Notes under the pieces: model-generated
Database searches by the model: none
What the model was told of the DNA's origin: nothing
The model's input: the letters and a program-made list of their open reading frames with translations, nothing else
In this document: in pieces, positions 7,951-16,782 of the stretch
Position numbering within the stretch: position 1 is the stretch's first letter
Layout of the letters: each line of letters opens with the position of its first letter
NCBI GenBank assembly: GCA_017448825.1
Contig: JAFSKR010000028.1
Location: 1-35,031, forward strand
Source of the DNA: Bacteroidaceae bacterium
Lineage (GTDB): Bacteria; Bacteroidota; Bacteroidia; Bacteroidales; Bacteroidaceae
Direction: 5' to 3'
DNA: 35,031 nt
Made by a program: the position numbers and the translations under genes

Positions 7951-8325
7951 ATGCAGAAGAAAAAAACATTGGGCGAACTGATACGCTTCGGCATTGTGGG
8001 CATCACGGCAGCAGCTATCCATTATGGCATCTATTGGGTGCTGCAGCATTGTATCAATGTCAACGTGGCTTATACCATTGGTTATGTGCTCAGCCTATTA
8101 GTGAACTACTACCTCTCAGCCCACTTCACGTTCCATGAGAAGATGTCAACGCGTAACGGCATCGGCTTCGGAGGTGCCCACCTCTTCAACTATTTCCTGC
8201 ATATCGTTCTCTTCAACTTCTTCCTATGGCTCGGCCTGAGTCGCGAATTGGCACCGTTGGCTGTGCTCGCCATCGCTGTGCCCACAAACTTCGTCCTCGT
8301 CCGCACTGTCTTCAAGCGCCTATGA
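7951..8325 (+). CDS. GtrA family membrane protein
   Basis: A 124-aa protein with four predicted membrane segments (around FGIVGITAAAIHYGIYWVL, VAYTIGYVLSLLVNYYLS, LFNYFLHIVLFNFFLWLG and LAPLAVLAIAVPTNFVLV). It carries the GtrA hallmarks: an N-terminal RFGIVG, a central NYYLSAHFTF and a final PTNF. GtrA proteins are thought to move polyprenyl-linked sugars across the membrane or to support cell-wall polysaccharide synthesis. The divergent deacetylase neighbour supports a glycan-modification role. The length is typical and there is no truncation. Confidence 0.9.
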   Translation: MQKKKTLGELIRFGIVGITAAAIHYGIYWVLQHCINVNVAYTIGYVLSLLVNYYLSAHFTFHEKMSTRNGIGFGGAHLFNYFLHIVLFNFFLWLGLSRELAPLAVLAIAVPTNFVLVRTVFKRL

Positions 8326-8336
8326 CATCATAGGAT

Positions 8337-8355
8337 ACGATGCCATGCGCATCGT
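8337..8355. terminator. Hairpin between convergent genes
   Basis: ACGATGC (8337-8343) and GCATCGT (8349-8355) form a perfect 7-bp stem with a 5-base loop, 12 bases after the GtrA stop and before the end of the oppositely oriented HAD gene. There is no T run on either side, so this is weak as an intrinsic terminator. Confidence 0.3.
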
Positions 8356-8410
8356 TAACACCGGCACACAAAGCATCGCAATCAAATCAAAAGAGGAAAG
8401 ACGAAAAGGA

Positions 8411-9085
8411 TTAAAGGGAGGATATTTCTGCGAACAATTCAGATGGATGATCAATGATGTGATTGGCTCCACATTCCATTAACCAATTACGGTCGCGAAA
8501 TCCCCAACTCACTGCAATACAAGGCAATTCAGAGTTAAGTGCCGTTTGTATATCTACTTCGCTGTCACCTACATAGACACATTCCCGCTTATTGATTTCT
8601 CTTTTATATAAGAGAGAGAGTTGACGAATGGCTTCGTTCACCATGTCGGGAGCTGGTTTCCGTTTCACTGTGGATGTTTCTCCGATGGCAACATCCACCC
8701 ATTGCTCAAAAAACACATGATAGAGATCTTTTACAGCAGCATCCAATTTGTTGCTGACGATGGCAGTGATAAATCCCTGTTCTTTACACTCCTTCAACAT
8801 TTGCAGGACACCTTCATAGGGTGCAGTTTTATCCATAGAGTGTGCCACATAATAAGTACGGAATGTGCTGAGCACACGTTCTTTCACTTGTTCATCCGCC
8901 GAAGGACATGACTGATTCACACTTTTCCAAATAAGGCTCTTGATGCCATTACCCAGATAACGTCGTGTATCTATCTTCGGTATAGGCTGCAACCCTTCTT
9001 GTTTCAGTGCATACATCACACTATCGTGCAGGTCATCCAATGTGTTCATCAGAGTACCATCAAGGTCAAAAATAATTACACGCAT
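8411..9085 (-). CDS. HAD-superfamily phosphatase, phosphoglycolate phosphatase-like
   Basis: A 224-aa cytoplasmic hydrolase with all four HAD motifs: FDLDGT with the nucleophile Asp 7 and Asp 9, a small helical cap, the motif II Ser in IVSNK, the motif III Lys in KRKPAP, and VGDSEVD. It groups by eye with Gph/PgmB-like phosphatases; the substrate cannot be read from sequence. It overlaps the end of panE by 10 bases, so the two are translated from one message. No link between its substrate and pantoate synthesis is evident. Confidence 0.88.
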   Translation of the reverse strand: MRVIIFDLDGTLMNTLDDLHDSVMYALKQEGLQPIPKIDTRRYLGNGIKSLIWKSVNQSCPSADEQVKERVLSTFRTYYVAHSMDKTAPYEGVLQMLKECKEQGFITAIVSNKLDAAVKDLYHVFFEQWVDVAIGETSTVKRKPAPDMVNEAIRQLSLLYKREINKRECVYVGDSEVDIQTALNSELPCIAVSWGFRDRNWLMECGANHIIDHPSELFAEISSL

Positions 9086-9999
9086 TTTGTTTCCTCCTTC
9101 TTTTCCAAAAATCTCAATTCTGCTTCCAACATCTCCAGTTTCTTCATGTGATAACCTGCTTTACGCGCCTCTTTAATGGGTCTTGTGTAAATGTATTCTA
9201 TTTCCATAGGTCGTCCAAAATCATAATCCAACTTCATACTGGGCGAATATGGTGTCATATGAATGGTGTTGTAAATCATCTTATCCGCAAATGTTTCGTT
9301 GATGTTCTTCACACCACATGCTTGCGCTGCACCTATCACTTCCATCATTTGATCCTTGATGAGTTGAAGGGTACTTGGATGTTGCAACAAGAGATCTGTT
9401 CGTGTATTCAGTGCCACAGTCATTCCATTGAAAGGCATATTCCACACTGCTTTTTTCCATCTTGCTTCTTCATATTCCACTTCATTAGCATCTACTCCTG
9501 CCGCACGAAAATCTTCAATTACTTGATTGATTATTTGCTGATTTTTACATGAATAGTTACCAATGTTTATGTAACCATAGCATTGATGATTTATCTTGCC
9601 TGGTTCTGTTTTGGCACTACAGATGAAAGCCAATCCTGCTGCCAGTTGTACATTAGGAAACATCTGCTGTACATCTGCTTCCAACCCAATGCCATTCTGT
9701 ATGAGCACGACCAGTGTGTCTTCCTTCAAGAGCGGAGGTAACAATGTCTTCAGCAAATGGTTGTTTACTGATTTCAACCCTACCATCACCACATCACATG
9801 GGGGCATTTCTTTTGTGTTCCCATAAACGTTCACTTCTTTCAGATGAAAACTCCCATCGCATGAATCTACAGAAAAACCATATTTCTTCACATATTCCAA
9901 GTCTTTATGTAGCAAGAAGTGTACCTCCTTACCCGCATAAGCCAACTTTGTACCATAGTAACCGCCAATGGCTCCTGTTCCTATCACTCCATATCTCAT
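9076..9999 (-). CDS. panE: 2-dehydropantoate 2-reductase (ketopantoate reductase)
   Basis: A 307-aa NADPH-dependent enzyme that reduces ketopantoate to pantoate on the way to pantothenate and CoA. The N-terminal Rossmann motif is GVIGTGAIGGYYG (residues 4-16), followed by the family's LIQNGIG. The catalytic pair Lys 183 and Asn 187 lies in KKAVWN, and the C-terminal domain includes DYDFGRPMEIEYI, typical of ApbA/PanE. It is the first gene of a two-gene unit with the HAD phosphatase, behind a TAnnTTTG box at 10039-10046. The coaD gene at 25.9 kb belongs to the same pathway but is not linked. Confidence 0.93.
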   Translation of the reverse strand: MRYGVIGTGAIGGYYGTKLAYAGKEVHFLLHKDLEYVKKYGFSVDSCDGSFHLKEVNVYGNTKEMPPCDVVMVGLKSVNNHLLKTLLPPLLKEDTLVVLIQNGIGLEADVQQMFPNVQLAAGLAFICSAKTEPGKINHQCYGYINIGNYSCKNQQIINQVIEDFRAAGVDANEVEYEEARWKKAVWNMPFNGMTVALNTRTDLLLQHPSTLQLIKDQMMEVIGAAQACGVKNINETFADKMIYNTIHMTPYSPSMKLDYDFGRPMEIEYIYTRPIKEARKAGYHMKKLEMLEAELRFLEKKEETKCV

Positions 10000-10038
10000 A
10001 AGTAAGCTTTTCTCTTTCTAATTTTTTTTATTAGTATG

Positions 10039-10046
10039 CAAAGGTA
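10039..10046 (-). promoter_or_regulatory. Putative -7 box TACCTTTG for panE
   Basis: The minus strand reads TACCTTTG 39 bases before the panE ATG, matching TAnnTTTG. No good -33 box was found at 19-21 bp. Confidence 0.55.
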
Positions 10047-10127
10047 CACAAATTTTTTTCTTTTCACCGAAAATGATACCTTTTTATTTCAAATCGTATT
10101 AAGAATTAAATTATAATAAAGACTTTC

Positions 10128-10886
10128 TTACTCTACCAATGGAATGCCGAATGGTGAGGAATCAACCTCAGTATTTTTCACAATAATAAGAGGACTTTGA
10201 GTCGCAACAGCAAGCGTAAGGATGGAAATGGTGACATGGGATGCCTTTGCCAATTCTTTTGCACAAGAAGTAAGAGTGGAACCTGTGGTAGTCACATCAT
10301 CAACGAGCAGAATGTGTTTGCCAGCAATACGTTCAGGACGTTTGAGTTGGAAAATACCCTCTACATTCTTCACACGTTCACGCGTAGAAAGATGTGTTTG
10401 TGAAGGATTGTTCTTTATACGCTTCACAACATTTGTATAGACAGGAATACCCGTAACAGAACTAATGCCTCTTGCAATATAATGGCTTTGATTATAATGA
10501 CGAGAAAGTTGGCGTTTCCAATGAAGGGGCAGAGGAACAATGGCATCCACCCCCTCAAAAAAATGTGCATCTTGAAGTTCGCGAGCATAATTTTGTGCCA
10601 AATAGTATCCCACTTTAGGACGTCCATAGTATTTAATAGTATAAACGATGTGGCGAGTACGAAAACCTTCATGATAAAACAGAGAGGTTGCTCGTTGGAT
10701 GGGAAAAAGTGTCCAAAAATACTTTTCCAACGAATTTTCTTTCAATAGGTGATAACCAGTGAAGGGAAGACGCATATAGCAAGAAGTACAGAGTGCTTTC
10801 TCTTCACTATTGAGCCTTTTTCTACACATCAAACATGAGTTTGGCAGAAGAAAATTCAGAAGGTCACGAAACAACATGAATATCAA
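10128..10886 (-). CDS. comF: ComF family phosphoribosyltransferase-like protein
   Basis: A 252-aa protein with an N-terminal zinc ribbon (Cys 18, 21, 33, 36 in CLMC and CTSC) and a C-terminal phosphoribosyltransferase fold whose PRPP loop reads HILLVDDVTTTGSTL. DAIVPLPLHWKRQLSRHYNQSHYIA is the usual central ComF segment. ComF homologues are needed for DNA uptake in competent bacteria and may aid single-strand processing; in Bacteroidales the role is untested as far as I know. Its start overlaps the ribD stop by 4 bases (ATGA type), so the two are translationally coupled. The C-terminal tail after LAVATQS is longer than I would expect. Confidence 0.9.
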   Translation of the reverse strand: MIFMLFRDLLNFLLPNSCLMCRKRLNSEEKALCTSCYMRLPFTGYHLLKENSLEKYFWTLFPIQRATSLFYHEGFRTRHIVYTIKYYGRPKVGYYLAQNYARELQDAHFFEGVDAIVPLPLHWKRQLSRHYNQSHYIARGISSVTGIPVYTNVVKRIKNNPSQTHLSTRERVKNVEGIFQLKRPERIAGKHILLVDDVTTTGSTLTSCAKELAKASHVTISILTLAVATQSPLIIVKNTEVDSSPFGIPLVE

Positions 10887-11839
10887 GCATGAACATAATG
10901 ATGAATAAGATGACCAAAGGAGGAAAGAGTATCAATCAGTTGAAAATCAGAAGAAAGTTGAGGTGCCTTCACTGTCGCATGAAGCGATTGAGTCCCCTGC
11001 TCCACATAACACTCATCCCATATACCACTACTAATGAAAGATTGATGAATCTGTGCTCCTCCTTCAACAAGAACAGTCTGAATACCAGCATTATAAAGTT
11101 GAATCAATAAATTATCAACACTTGTTGATAAGATAGGATGAAAACCTTCTGGAAGATTCATTGGACGAGAAGAAACAACGTAACGCTGAGGAGAAGAACC
11201 GTACCATACACGAGTGTCAAGAGAAGGATTATCCACTTCAAAAGTATGTCTTCCTACTAAAATAGCTTGATGTTCAGCACGAAGCTTATGACAGAGCATT
11301 TGAGTATAAGTATTTGAGATATGTCCATCCATATATCCATCAGCTGACTGTGCCCATTTCAAAGTGACATACGGACGATGCAGCGTATGATAAGTCATAA
11401 AACGTTTGTTAAGCATCTTACATTCAGTTTCCAAAACTCCTACTGTCACTTCCATCCCAGCATCCCGAAGTTTCTGAATACCCCTTCCCTGTACCTGAGC
11501 AAAAGAGTCCTGGCAACCTATGACACAACGCTTAAATCCTTTCTTTATCAACAAGTCGGCACAAGGAGGTGTTTTTCCATGATGACTACAAGGTTCCAAA
11601 CTCACATAAATAGTACATTCTTTCAGCAAATGTTCATCTTCTGGTTTGACAGAAGCACAAGCATTCACCTCAGCATGACCTTCTCCACAACGCACGTGAT
11701 AACCTTCACCGATGATTTTTTCATTGTAAACAATCACAGCACCTACCATCGGATTGGGTTGTGCATTCATCTTTCCATTTTTTGCCAGTTGAATGCACCG
11801 ACGCATATATTTTTCATCACTTATCGACATCATGTTCAT
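10883..11839 (-). CDS. ribD: Bifunctional diaminohydroxyphosphoribosylaminopyrimidine deaminase / 5-amino-6-(5-phosphoribosylamino)uracil reductase
   Basis: A 318-aa riboflavin-pathway enzyme. The N-terminal CMP-deaminase-like domain carries NPMVGAV, the zinc and proton-shuttle motif HAE (His 55, Glu 57), and PCxxxxxxxxC (Cys 84, Cys 93) in SLEPCSHHGKTPPC. The C-terminal reductase domain starts near RPYVTLKWAQSADGYM and includes LVEGGAQIHQSFI. It is slightly shorter than typical RibD (about 360 aa) because the reductase half is compact, which is common in Bacteroidetes. The first Met (of MNMM) was taken as the start, 30 bases after a TAATTTTG box. No FMN riboswitch is visible in the short leader. 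It is the first gene of a ribD-comF unit, divergent from a small unknown gene. Confidence 0.92.
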   Translation of the reverse strand: MNMMSISDEKYMRRCIQLAKNGKMNAQPNPMVGAVIVYNEKIIGEGYHVRCGEGHAEVNACASVKPEDEHLLKECTIYVSLEPCSHHGKTPPCADLLIKKGFKRCVIGCQDSFAQVQGRGIQKLRDAGMEVTVGVLETECKMLNKRFMTYHTLHRPYVTLKWAQSADGYMDGHISNTYTQMLCHKLRAEHQAILVGRHTFEVDNPSLDTRVWYGSSPQRYVVSSRPMNLPEGFHPILSTSVDNLLIQLYNAGIQTVLVEGGAQIHQSFISSGIWDECYVEQGTQSLHATVKAPQLSSDFQLIDTLSSFGHLIHHYVHA

Positions 11840-11868
11840 AATTTTATCATCATCATTGTTGATAAATG

Positions 11869-11876
11869 CAAAATTA
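11869..11876 (-). promoter_or_regulatory. Putative -7 box TAATTTTG for ribD-comF
   Basis: The minus strand reads TAATTTTG 29 bases before the ribD ATG. A clear -33 box at the usual spacing is missing. Confidence 0.55.
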
Positions 11877-11919
11877 GCAAAAAAACACTAAAAAACAATG
11901 CTTTATGAAGAAATAATCG

Positions 11920-11927
11920 TAAATTTG
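11920..11927 (+). promoter_or_regulatory. Putative -7 box TAAATTTG for the 63-aa gene
   Basis: TAAATTTG matches TAnnTTTG and lies 33 bases before the ATG at 11961, back-to-back with the ribD promoter. No good -33 box was seen. It supports the small gene downstream being real. Confidence 0.55.
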
Positions 11928-11960
11928 TAGCGAAATCAATAAAAACTTATTGACAAGGTT

Positions 11961-12152
11961 ATGAGTGATGGAAATTTTAATAGACAATTGTTACCAAAGA
12001 CAGAACTGGCGTCAGGACTGAGAGCTGGGAAAGCACAGATGAGAACAAAAGCAGAAAAAGCATTCACAGAAGTTATTGACAAGTTTATCCAAGGAGACGA
12101 AGTATTAAAAACAGCCATGAAACAACAATTCATGGAACTACTGAGACAATGA
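11961..12152 (+). CDS. Small basic protein of unknown function (63 aa)
   Basis: I do not recognise a named family. The protein begins MSDGNFNRQLLPKTELASG, continues with the basic LRAGKAQMRTKAEKAF, and ends in a helix with MKQQFMELLRQ. It is mostly helical and rich in Lys and Arg, with no signal peptide, membrane segment or Cys. Support for a real gene: its own TAnnTTTG box, an uninterrupted frame in an AT-rich region, and a sensible protein composition compared with the surrounding non-coding bases. It is divergent from ribD and followed by a 490-base gap before groES. The basic N-terminal half could bind nucleic acid, but that is only a guess. Confidence 0.6.
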   Translation: MSDGNFNRQLLPKTELASGLRAGKAQMRTKAEKAFTEVIDKFIQGDEVLKTAMKQQFMELLRQ

Positions 12153-12510
12153 CTGTTGACAACTAAGAGGATAACCCTGTTAAAAATCTTTTGATAATTT
12201 ATCAATAACTTTGAATAACTTTCCTTGCTTTTTCAAGGTCAAATTTTATACCAACATCTATTTCAAATGACCAAAAAAAATTATTCTTTTTTTTCAAAGA
12301 ATTTTCAAACTCTTTTCATCTATTTTCTTATCATCTAATTGACTGAAAAAGAGCACCTCTACAATACTTATGAACAATACCAACGATATATTATCATCAA
12401 CATAAGGTTTTTAAGAATTAAAAGAAACAATCATATATTTATATAAAGATACTGAAAAAGCACTCAAGAAACGAGTTTCCTTTTATGCCTCTTATCTTAA
12501 ACTCACTTTT
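12153..12510. other. AT-rich gene-free stretch upstream of groES
   Basis: No open frame or RNA gene could be supported here. The stretch is very AT-rich and contains loose DnaA-box-like words such as TTATCAATA (near 12198) and AGGATAACC (near 12165), none a full match to TTATCCACA. The groES regulatory region starts at 12511. Confidence 0.5.
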
Positions 12511-12548
12511 TGTCACTCTCTTTGTGTCAGTTTGTCACCTTGTCAGTT
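12511..12548 (+). promoter_or_regulatory. Tandem TGTCA repeats, putative activator or repressor site for groESL
   Basis: TGTCA occurs at 12511, 12525, 12533 and 12541. The last three form a head-to-tail array of 8-bp units, TGTCAGTT, TGTCACCT and TGTCAGTT, ending 12 bases before a sigma-54-like promoter. Exact 8-bp spacing suggests a dimeric or oligomeric regulator binding several units. Confidence 0.5.
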
Positions 12549-12560
12549 TGGTTGAAGGTG

Positions 12561-12575
12561 TGGCACATTCTTTGT
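12561..12575 (+). promoter_or_regulatory. Sigma-54-like -24/-12 promoter for groES-groEL
   Basis: TGGCAC at 12561-12566, five bases, then TTGT at 12572-12575 matches the sigma-54 consensus TGGCAC-N5-TTGC except for the final base. The spacing of GG and GT is the required 10 bases. The predicted start would be near 12587, giving a leader of about 56 bases to the groES ATG. No CIRCE-type inverted repeat was seen. Confidence 0.45.
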
Positions 12576-12642
12576 GGATACATTTCTGTGGAATTTGATA
12601 TTCATACATTATTAATATATAAACTCTAAAAAAATTAAGACT

Positions 12643-12915
12643 ATGAACATTCAACCATTGGCAGACAGGGTGCTGGTGCTCCCAAAACCTGCTGAAGAAA
12701 AGACAGTGGGTGGAATTATCATTCCTGACACTGCAAAGGAGAAGCCCCTGCAGGGCGAAGTTGTTGCTTGTGGCAACGGTACAAAGGACGAGGAAATGGT
12801 GGTCAAGGTTGGCGACCAAGTTCTTTATGGCAAATACTCTGGCACAGAACTGGAATATGAGGGCGTGAAGTACCTCATGATGCGTCAGAGCGATGTGCTG
12901 GCAATAATTAAGTAA
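12643..12915 (+). CDS. groES: Co-chaperonin GroES
   Basis: A 90-aa protein that caps the GroEL ring and closes the folding chamber. It starts [13 protein letters not shown], has the mobile-loop region [18 protein letters not shown] (residues 18-35, with the GGI hydrophobic tripeptide that contacts GroEL), and ends in VLAIIK. The length is normal. It precedes groEL by 106 bases that contain a small hairpin but no obvious second promoter, so the pair should be one transcript driven from the region at 12511-12575. Confidence 0.97.
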   Translation: MNIQPLADRVLVLPKPAEEKTVGGIIIPDTAKEKPLQGEVVACGNGTKDEEMVVKVGDQVLYGKYSGTELEYEGVKYLMMRQSDVLAIIK

Positions 12916-12946
12916 AACTAAAAAACTAACAACTAAAAGTGAAAGT

Positions 12947-12963
12947 TTCCTCCTTCGGAGGGA
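12947..12963 (+). other. Small hairpin between groES and groEL
   Basis: TTCCTC (12947-12952) pairs with GAGGGA (12958-12963, one G-T pair) around CTTCG. There is no T run, so it is unlikely to be a strong terminator; it may stabilise or process the mRNA between the two cistrons. Confidence 0.35.
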
Positions 12964-13000
12964 TGGTATGTAACTTATACTTGTAACTTTTATTTTTTAA

Positions 13001-14650
<1,650 letters not shown>

Positions 14651-14670
14651 TCATTTTCTTATTTACCCAT

Positions 14671-14757
14671 CAAGTGGGGCTATGTAAAAAGTATATGCCC
14701 ACTTGCTCAAAATTGACCACGTCGTAGTTTTTTTTGCAGACCGCGACGTGGTCAATT
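14671..14757 (+). terminator. Two hairpins after groEL, possible termination or processing region
   Basis: Hairpin one pairs CAAGTGGG (14671-14678) with CCCACTTG (14698-14705). Hairpin two is a perfect 14-bp repeat: AATTGACCACGTCG at 14711-14724 and CGACGTGGTCAATT at 14744-14757, with eight T in the loop. Neither is followed by a T run. They begin 20 bases after the groEL stop and run directly into the 23-bp tandem array. Confidence 0.5.
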
Positions 14758-14851
14758 GATTGATTACATCGTAATCAATTGATTCATTACCTCGTAGTCA
14801 ATTGATTCATTACCTCGTAGTCAATTGATTCATTACCTCGTAGTCAATTGA
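14752..14851. repeat. Intergenic tandem array, 23-bp unit, four copies plus a partial
   Basis: Units start at 14752, 14775, 14798 and 14821, followed by a partial TCAATTGA at 14844. The three right-hand units are identical (TCAATTGATTCATTACCTCG plus TAG) and the first differs at three or four positions. Each begins with the palindrome CAATTG. The first unit with its flank also forms a stem, TTGATTAC with GTAATCAA. There are no spacers, so it is not a CRISPR array, and a 23-bp period is not a codon multiple. A second intergenic array with the same period but a different unit lies at 31012-31126. Confidence 0.9.
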
Positions 14852-14948
14852 AAGGTTATTGGCGTGTGTATTTTGAAATGATTCCCTTGTTTCATACCAT
14901 GAGGAATGTTACAATATAGTTACGTAACAGGATTGTAACATCATTCAG

Positions 14949-14979
14949 TTGGTCAATCATGATAATCAGCGTAATTTTG
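14949..14979 (+). promoter_or_regulatory. Promoter of the Na/Pi cotransporter gene
   Basis: TTGG (14949-14952), 19 bases, then TAATTTTG (14972-14979) fit the Bacteroidetes -33/-7 pattern. The ATG follows 36 bases after the -7 box. Confidence 0.65.
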
Positions 14980-15015
14980 TGCCGTAAATGATTAAGACCA
15001 ATAGAACAGAAATGT

Positions 15016-16740
15016 ATGGAAACAAGCTATGACTATGTAATGGTGGCCTTAAAGCTCTTGGGAGCCTTAGGGTTGCTTATTTTTGGCATGCGTATGATGA
15101 GCGAGGCTTTGCAGAAAATGGCAGGCCCGCAGTTGAGACACGTATTGGGGAGAATGACGACAAACCGTGTGACTGGGATGTTGACAGGTGTCTTGGTGAC
15201 AGCTACGGTACAGTCATCAACTGCTACGACGGTGATGACGGTTTCGTTTGTGAATGCCGGTTTATTGACATTGGCACAGGCCATCAGTGTCATTATGGGA
15301 GCAAACATCGGCACAACGCTCACAGCATGGATTATGTCGGCAGGCTTTACGTTCAACATCACTAATCTGGTGTGGCCTGTTTTTGTGGTGGCAATGTTCC
15401 TTATCTACAAGAAACGACATGAAAATTTGGGTGACTTCTTGTTTGGCATTGCTTTCATGTTTCTTGGACTTGGCACACTGAGACAAACAGGCATCGACAT
15501 GAATTTGGGCGAACAGGAAGCGGTGCTTCAATTCTTTGCTTCATTCGACCCGCATAGTTTCACCACCACGTTGCTGTTCCTGCTTATTGGTGGTATATTG
15601 ACCATGAGTTGTCAGTCGTCGGCAGCAGTGATGGCCATCACAATGATACTTTGTTCAAGCGGTGCACTGCCCATCTATCAGGGAATTGCTTTGGTGATGG
15701 GTGAAAATATAGGCACAACGGTCACATCAAACCTTGCAGCACTCTCGGCATCGACACAAGCTCGCAGGGCGGCATTTGCTCACATGTTCTTTAATGTCTT
15801 TGGTGTAGGTTGGATTCTTATTGTTTTTCATCCCTTTGTTGATGCTATTTGTCAATTGGTGGGTTATGATGTGACAATGACAAAAGATGTGGCAGGGCAG
15901 GCTGCCTTTTTGGCCAATGCCACTAAATTGAGCATTGTGCTTGCCACATTCCATACTTGTTTCAATGTTGTCAATACTTCAATACTTATTTGGTTTGTAC
16001 CACAGATAGAGCGATTGGTGTGTTGGGTTATCCGCGAAAAGAAGATGGTCAATGCCGCCGAAGAACCTCTCAGAATGCAGTATATTGAGGGTGGATTGGT
16101 GCAGACACCCGAAATAGCTGTTCTTCAGGCACAGAAAGAGACGGTACAATTTGGCAATCGTGTACAGCGTATGTTTGGAATGGTGCGGCAGTTGCTGGAT
16201 GAGAAGGATGAGAAAGCTTTCACTGACCTCTACAGTCAGATAGAGCATCAGGAAGATCTCACCGACCAGATGGAAATAGAGATTGCCCGTTATTTGGAAC
16301 GAGTGAGTGACGACCACCTTTCCGATGACACGAAGATGAAAATTCGGCAGATGATGCGTCAAATCAGTGAGTTGGAATCTATTGGCGATGCTTGTTACAA
16401 CTTGGCACGTACAATGAACCGCTCCATAGAATCAAGAAAGTCGTTCACAGACACGCAACTGAATCAGTTATATACCATGATGCAACTTTGCGACGATGCT
16501 TTGACACAGATGGTGCTTGTAGTCAGTGGACGACGTGAGGAACACGATATTCGCGAGACCTTCCGAATAGAAAACGACATCAATCAGCTGCGCCAACGCT
16601 TGAAGACAGAGAACATTCAAGCTGTCAATAACCGTGACTACGACTATGCACTGGGCACGCTCTTTTCCGACCTCATCAACAGTTGTGAGAAATTGGGCGA
16701 TTATGTTGTCAATGTGGTTCAAGCAAGATTTGGGCAATAA
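15016..16740 (+). CDS. Na+/phosphate cotransporter family protein with C-terminal PhoU-like domain
   Basis: A 574-aa inner-membrane protein. Two inverted membrane repeats each carry the QSS signature: TATVQSSTATTVM (residues 62-74) and TMSCQSSAAVMAI (196-208), each followed by a G(A/E)NIGTT motif (near 95 and 228). This is the core of the NptA/PNaS type-II transporter family. After about residue 370 comes a soluble, helical PhoU-like region (EKAFTDLYSQIEHQEDLTDQMEIEIARYL and later) of about 200 residues, typical of the bacterial YjbB-like subgroup. It probably moves phosphate with Na+; direction and regulation are not readable. The response-regulator gene begins 42 bases downstream with its own promoter box. 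Confidence 0.9.
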   Translation: METSYDYVMVALKLLGALGLLIFGMRMMSEALQKMAGPQLRHVLGRMTTNRVTGMLTGVLVTATVQSSTATTVMTVSFVNAGLLTLAQAISVIMGANIGTTLTAWIMSAGFTFNITNLVWPVFVVAMFLIYKKRHENLGDFLFGIAFMFLGLGTLRQTGIDMNLGEQEAVLQFFASFDPHSFTTTLLFLLIGGILTMSCQSSAAVMAITMILCSSGALPIYQGIALVMGENIGTTVTSNLAALSASTQARRAAFAHMFFNVFGVGWILIVFHPFVDAICQLVGYDVTMTKDVAGQAAFLANATKLSIVLATFHTCFNVVNTSILIWFVPQIERLVCWVIREKKMVNAAEEPLRMQYIEGGLVQTPEIAVLQAQKETVQFGNRVQRMFGMVRQLLDEKDEKAFTDLYSQIEHQEDLTDQMEIEIARYLERVSDDHLSDDTKMKIRQMMRQISELESIGDACYNLARTMNRSIESRKSFTDTQLNQLYTMMQLCDDALTQMVLVVSGRREEHDIRETFRIENDINQLRQRLKTENIQAVNNRDYDYALGTLFSDLINSCEKLGDYVVNVVQARFGQ

Positions 16741-16766
16741 ACACTTTCTTTCTGACAATTTTTTTC

Positions 16767-16774
16767 TATCTTTG
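16767..16774 (+). promoter_or_regulatory. Putative -7 box TATCTTTG for the two-component operon
   Basis: TATCTTTG lies 8 bases before the ATG at 16783, so the transcript would be nearly leaderless. A CTTT at 16744-16747 sits at -33 spacing but is a weak match. Confidence 0.55.
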
Positions 16775-16782
16775 CAGCCAGT

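Noticed and set aside
11840-11960. FMN riboswitch upstream of ribD
   Set aside because: The leader is about 30 bases and shows no conserved RFN-type stems.
14752-14851. CRISPR array after groEL
   Set aside because: Units abut directly with no unique spacers, and no cas genes are present.
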